Shown: one piece after another, positions 5,078 through 5,597 of the stretch
How positions within the stretch are numbered: the first letter of the stretch is position 1
Layout: every line of letters begins with the position of its first letter
From: Janthinobacterium lividum
GTDB taxonomy: Bacteria > Pseudomonadota > Gammaproteobacteria > Steroidobacterales > Steroidobacteraceae
Reading direction: 5' to 3'
DNA: 5,597 bases
NCBI GenBank assembly: GCA_943327025.2
Contig: CALPVO020000179.1
Location: 1-5,597, forward strand
Position numbers and translations under genes: made by a program
Notes under the pieces: generated by a model
Told to the model about the DNA's origin: nothing
The model's database searches: none
What the model saw: only the letters and a program-made list of their open reading frames with translations

Positions 5078-5597
5078 ATGAGTTACCTCGTCCTGGCGCG
5101 TAAGTGGCGCCCCAAGAATTTTGCCGAGATGGTCGGCCAAGAGCACGTGCTGCGTGCCTTGATGCATGCCCTCGACCACAACCGTGTGCACCATGCTTTC
5201 CTGTTCACGGGTACCCGTGGCGTTGGCAAGACCACGGTGTCGCGCATCCTCGCGAAGAGCCTCAACTGCGATCGTGGCGTTTCCTCCACGCCGTGCGGCG
5301 AATGCTCGGCCTGTCGCGAGATTGACGAGGGCCGCTTCGTGGACCTCATCGAAGTTGACGCGGCGTCGCGTACCAAAGTGGAAGATACCCGCGAACTCCT
5401 TGAGAACGTGCAGTACGCGCCTACTCGTGGGCGCTACAAGGTCTACCTCATCGACGAAGTCCACATGCTCTCGACGCATTCCTTCAATGCGTTGCTGAAG
5501 ACGCTGGAAGAACCTCCACCGCATGTGAAGTTTCTGCTGGCCACTACGGACCCGCAGAAACTGCCGGTTACCGTGCTGTCGCGTGTGTTGCAGTTCC
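5078..5597 (+). CDS. dnaX: DNA polymerase III clamp-loader subunit gamma/tau (N-terminal part)
   Basis: The first 173 residues are visible; the gene runs off the right edge. DnaX is the ATPase motor of the clamp loader, which puts the beta clamp on DNA, and its long form tau also ties together polymerase and helicase. The opening SYLVLARKWRPKNFAEMVGQ is typical. Walker A GTRGVGKT is at 45-52, the zinc cysteines are C64, C73, C76 and C79, Walker B LIDEVHM is at 124-130, and sensor 1 is ATTDP at 155-159. Numbering matches E. coli DnaX without gaps. The arginine finger R169 is present, but the usual SRC motif reads SRV here (V170). AGGA at 5064-5067, ten bases before ATG 5078, is the ribosome-binding site. 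The region where E. coli frameshifts to make gamma is outside the window. The gene begins 25 bases after the SRP RNA. Confidence 0.97.
   Translation, partial: MSYLVLARKWRPKNFAEMVGQEHVLRALMHALDHNRVHHAFLFTGTRGVGKTTVSRILAKSLNCDRGVSSTPCGECSACREIDEGRFVDLIEVDAASRTKVEDTRELLENVQYAPTRGRYKVYLIDEVHMLSTHSFNALLKTLEEPPPHVKFLLATTDPQKLPVTVLSRVLQF

Noticed and set aside
4417..5079. A 220-codon open frame on the minus strand
   Set aside because: It runs antisense across the lipoprotein gene, the tRNA and the SRP RNA, has a low-complexity Arg-rich product and resembles no family. High GC content explains its openness.

Overview
The window is a chromosomal housekeeping region from a GC-rich gammaproteobacterium. 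The closest resemblance is to Xanthomonadales-type genomes, but this is a judgement from protein resemblance and gene order, since no search could be run. No mobile element, phage gene, CRISPR array or toxin locus was seen, and base composition looks uniform.

Layout. Positions 1-3301 hold four minus-strand genes read right to left: gcvR (two ACT domains), bcp (thiol peroxidase), a PIN-PhoH fusion ATPase, and the N-terminal half of bepA (M48 metalloprotease, cut by the left edge). They lie close together (49, 9 and 38 nt apart) and look like one operon. A 12-codon reading frame joins the PhoH stop to the bepA start. Positions 3302-3444 are a divergent promoter region. From 3445, on the plus strand, come dapA (GTG start) and, overlapping its stop by ATGA, a 110-residue lipoprotein gene. 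Positions 4650-4797 are non-coding and end in the likely promoter of a tRNA-Ser(GGA) gene (4798-4889). A 4.5S-type SRP RNA gene follows (about 4941-5052), and then the start of dnaX (5078 to the right edge).

How the parts fit. DapA commits aspartate semialdehyde to diaminopimelate and lysine. The lipoprotein after it sits where E. coli carries bamC and keeps a BamC-like N-terminal segment, but lacks the two folded BamC domains. BepA on the other strand also serves outer-membrane protein quality control, so genes of the BAM pathway flank the divergent promoter at a distance. E. coli has similar neighbourhoods (gcvR-bcp, dapA-bamC, and bepA not far away), so the order looks ancestral. The right end gathers translation, protein targeting and replication functions: tRNA-Ser, SRP RNA and the clamp-loader subunit.

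No wholly new system was found. The observations most worth a second look are the minimal BamC-like lipoprotein, the substituted lysine-feedback site of DapA, the tiny linking frame before bepA, and a 10-bp-phased GGCC series in the dapA leader.
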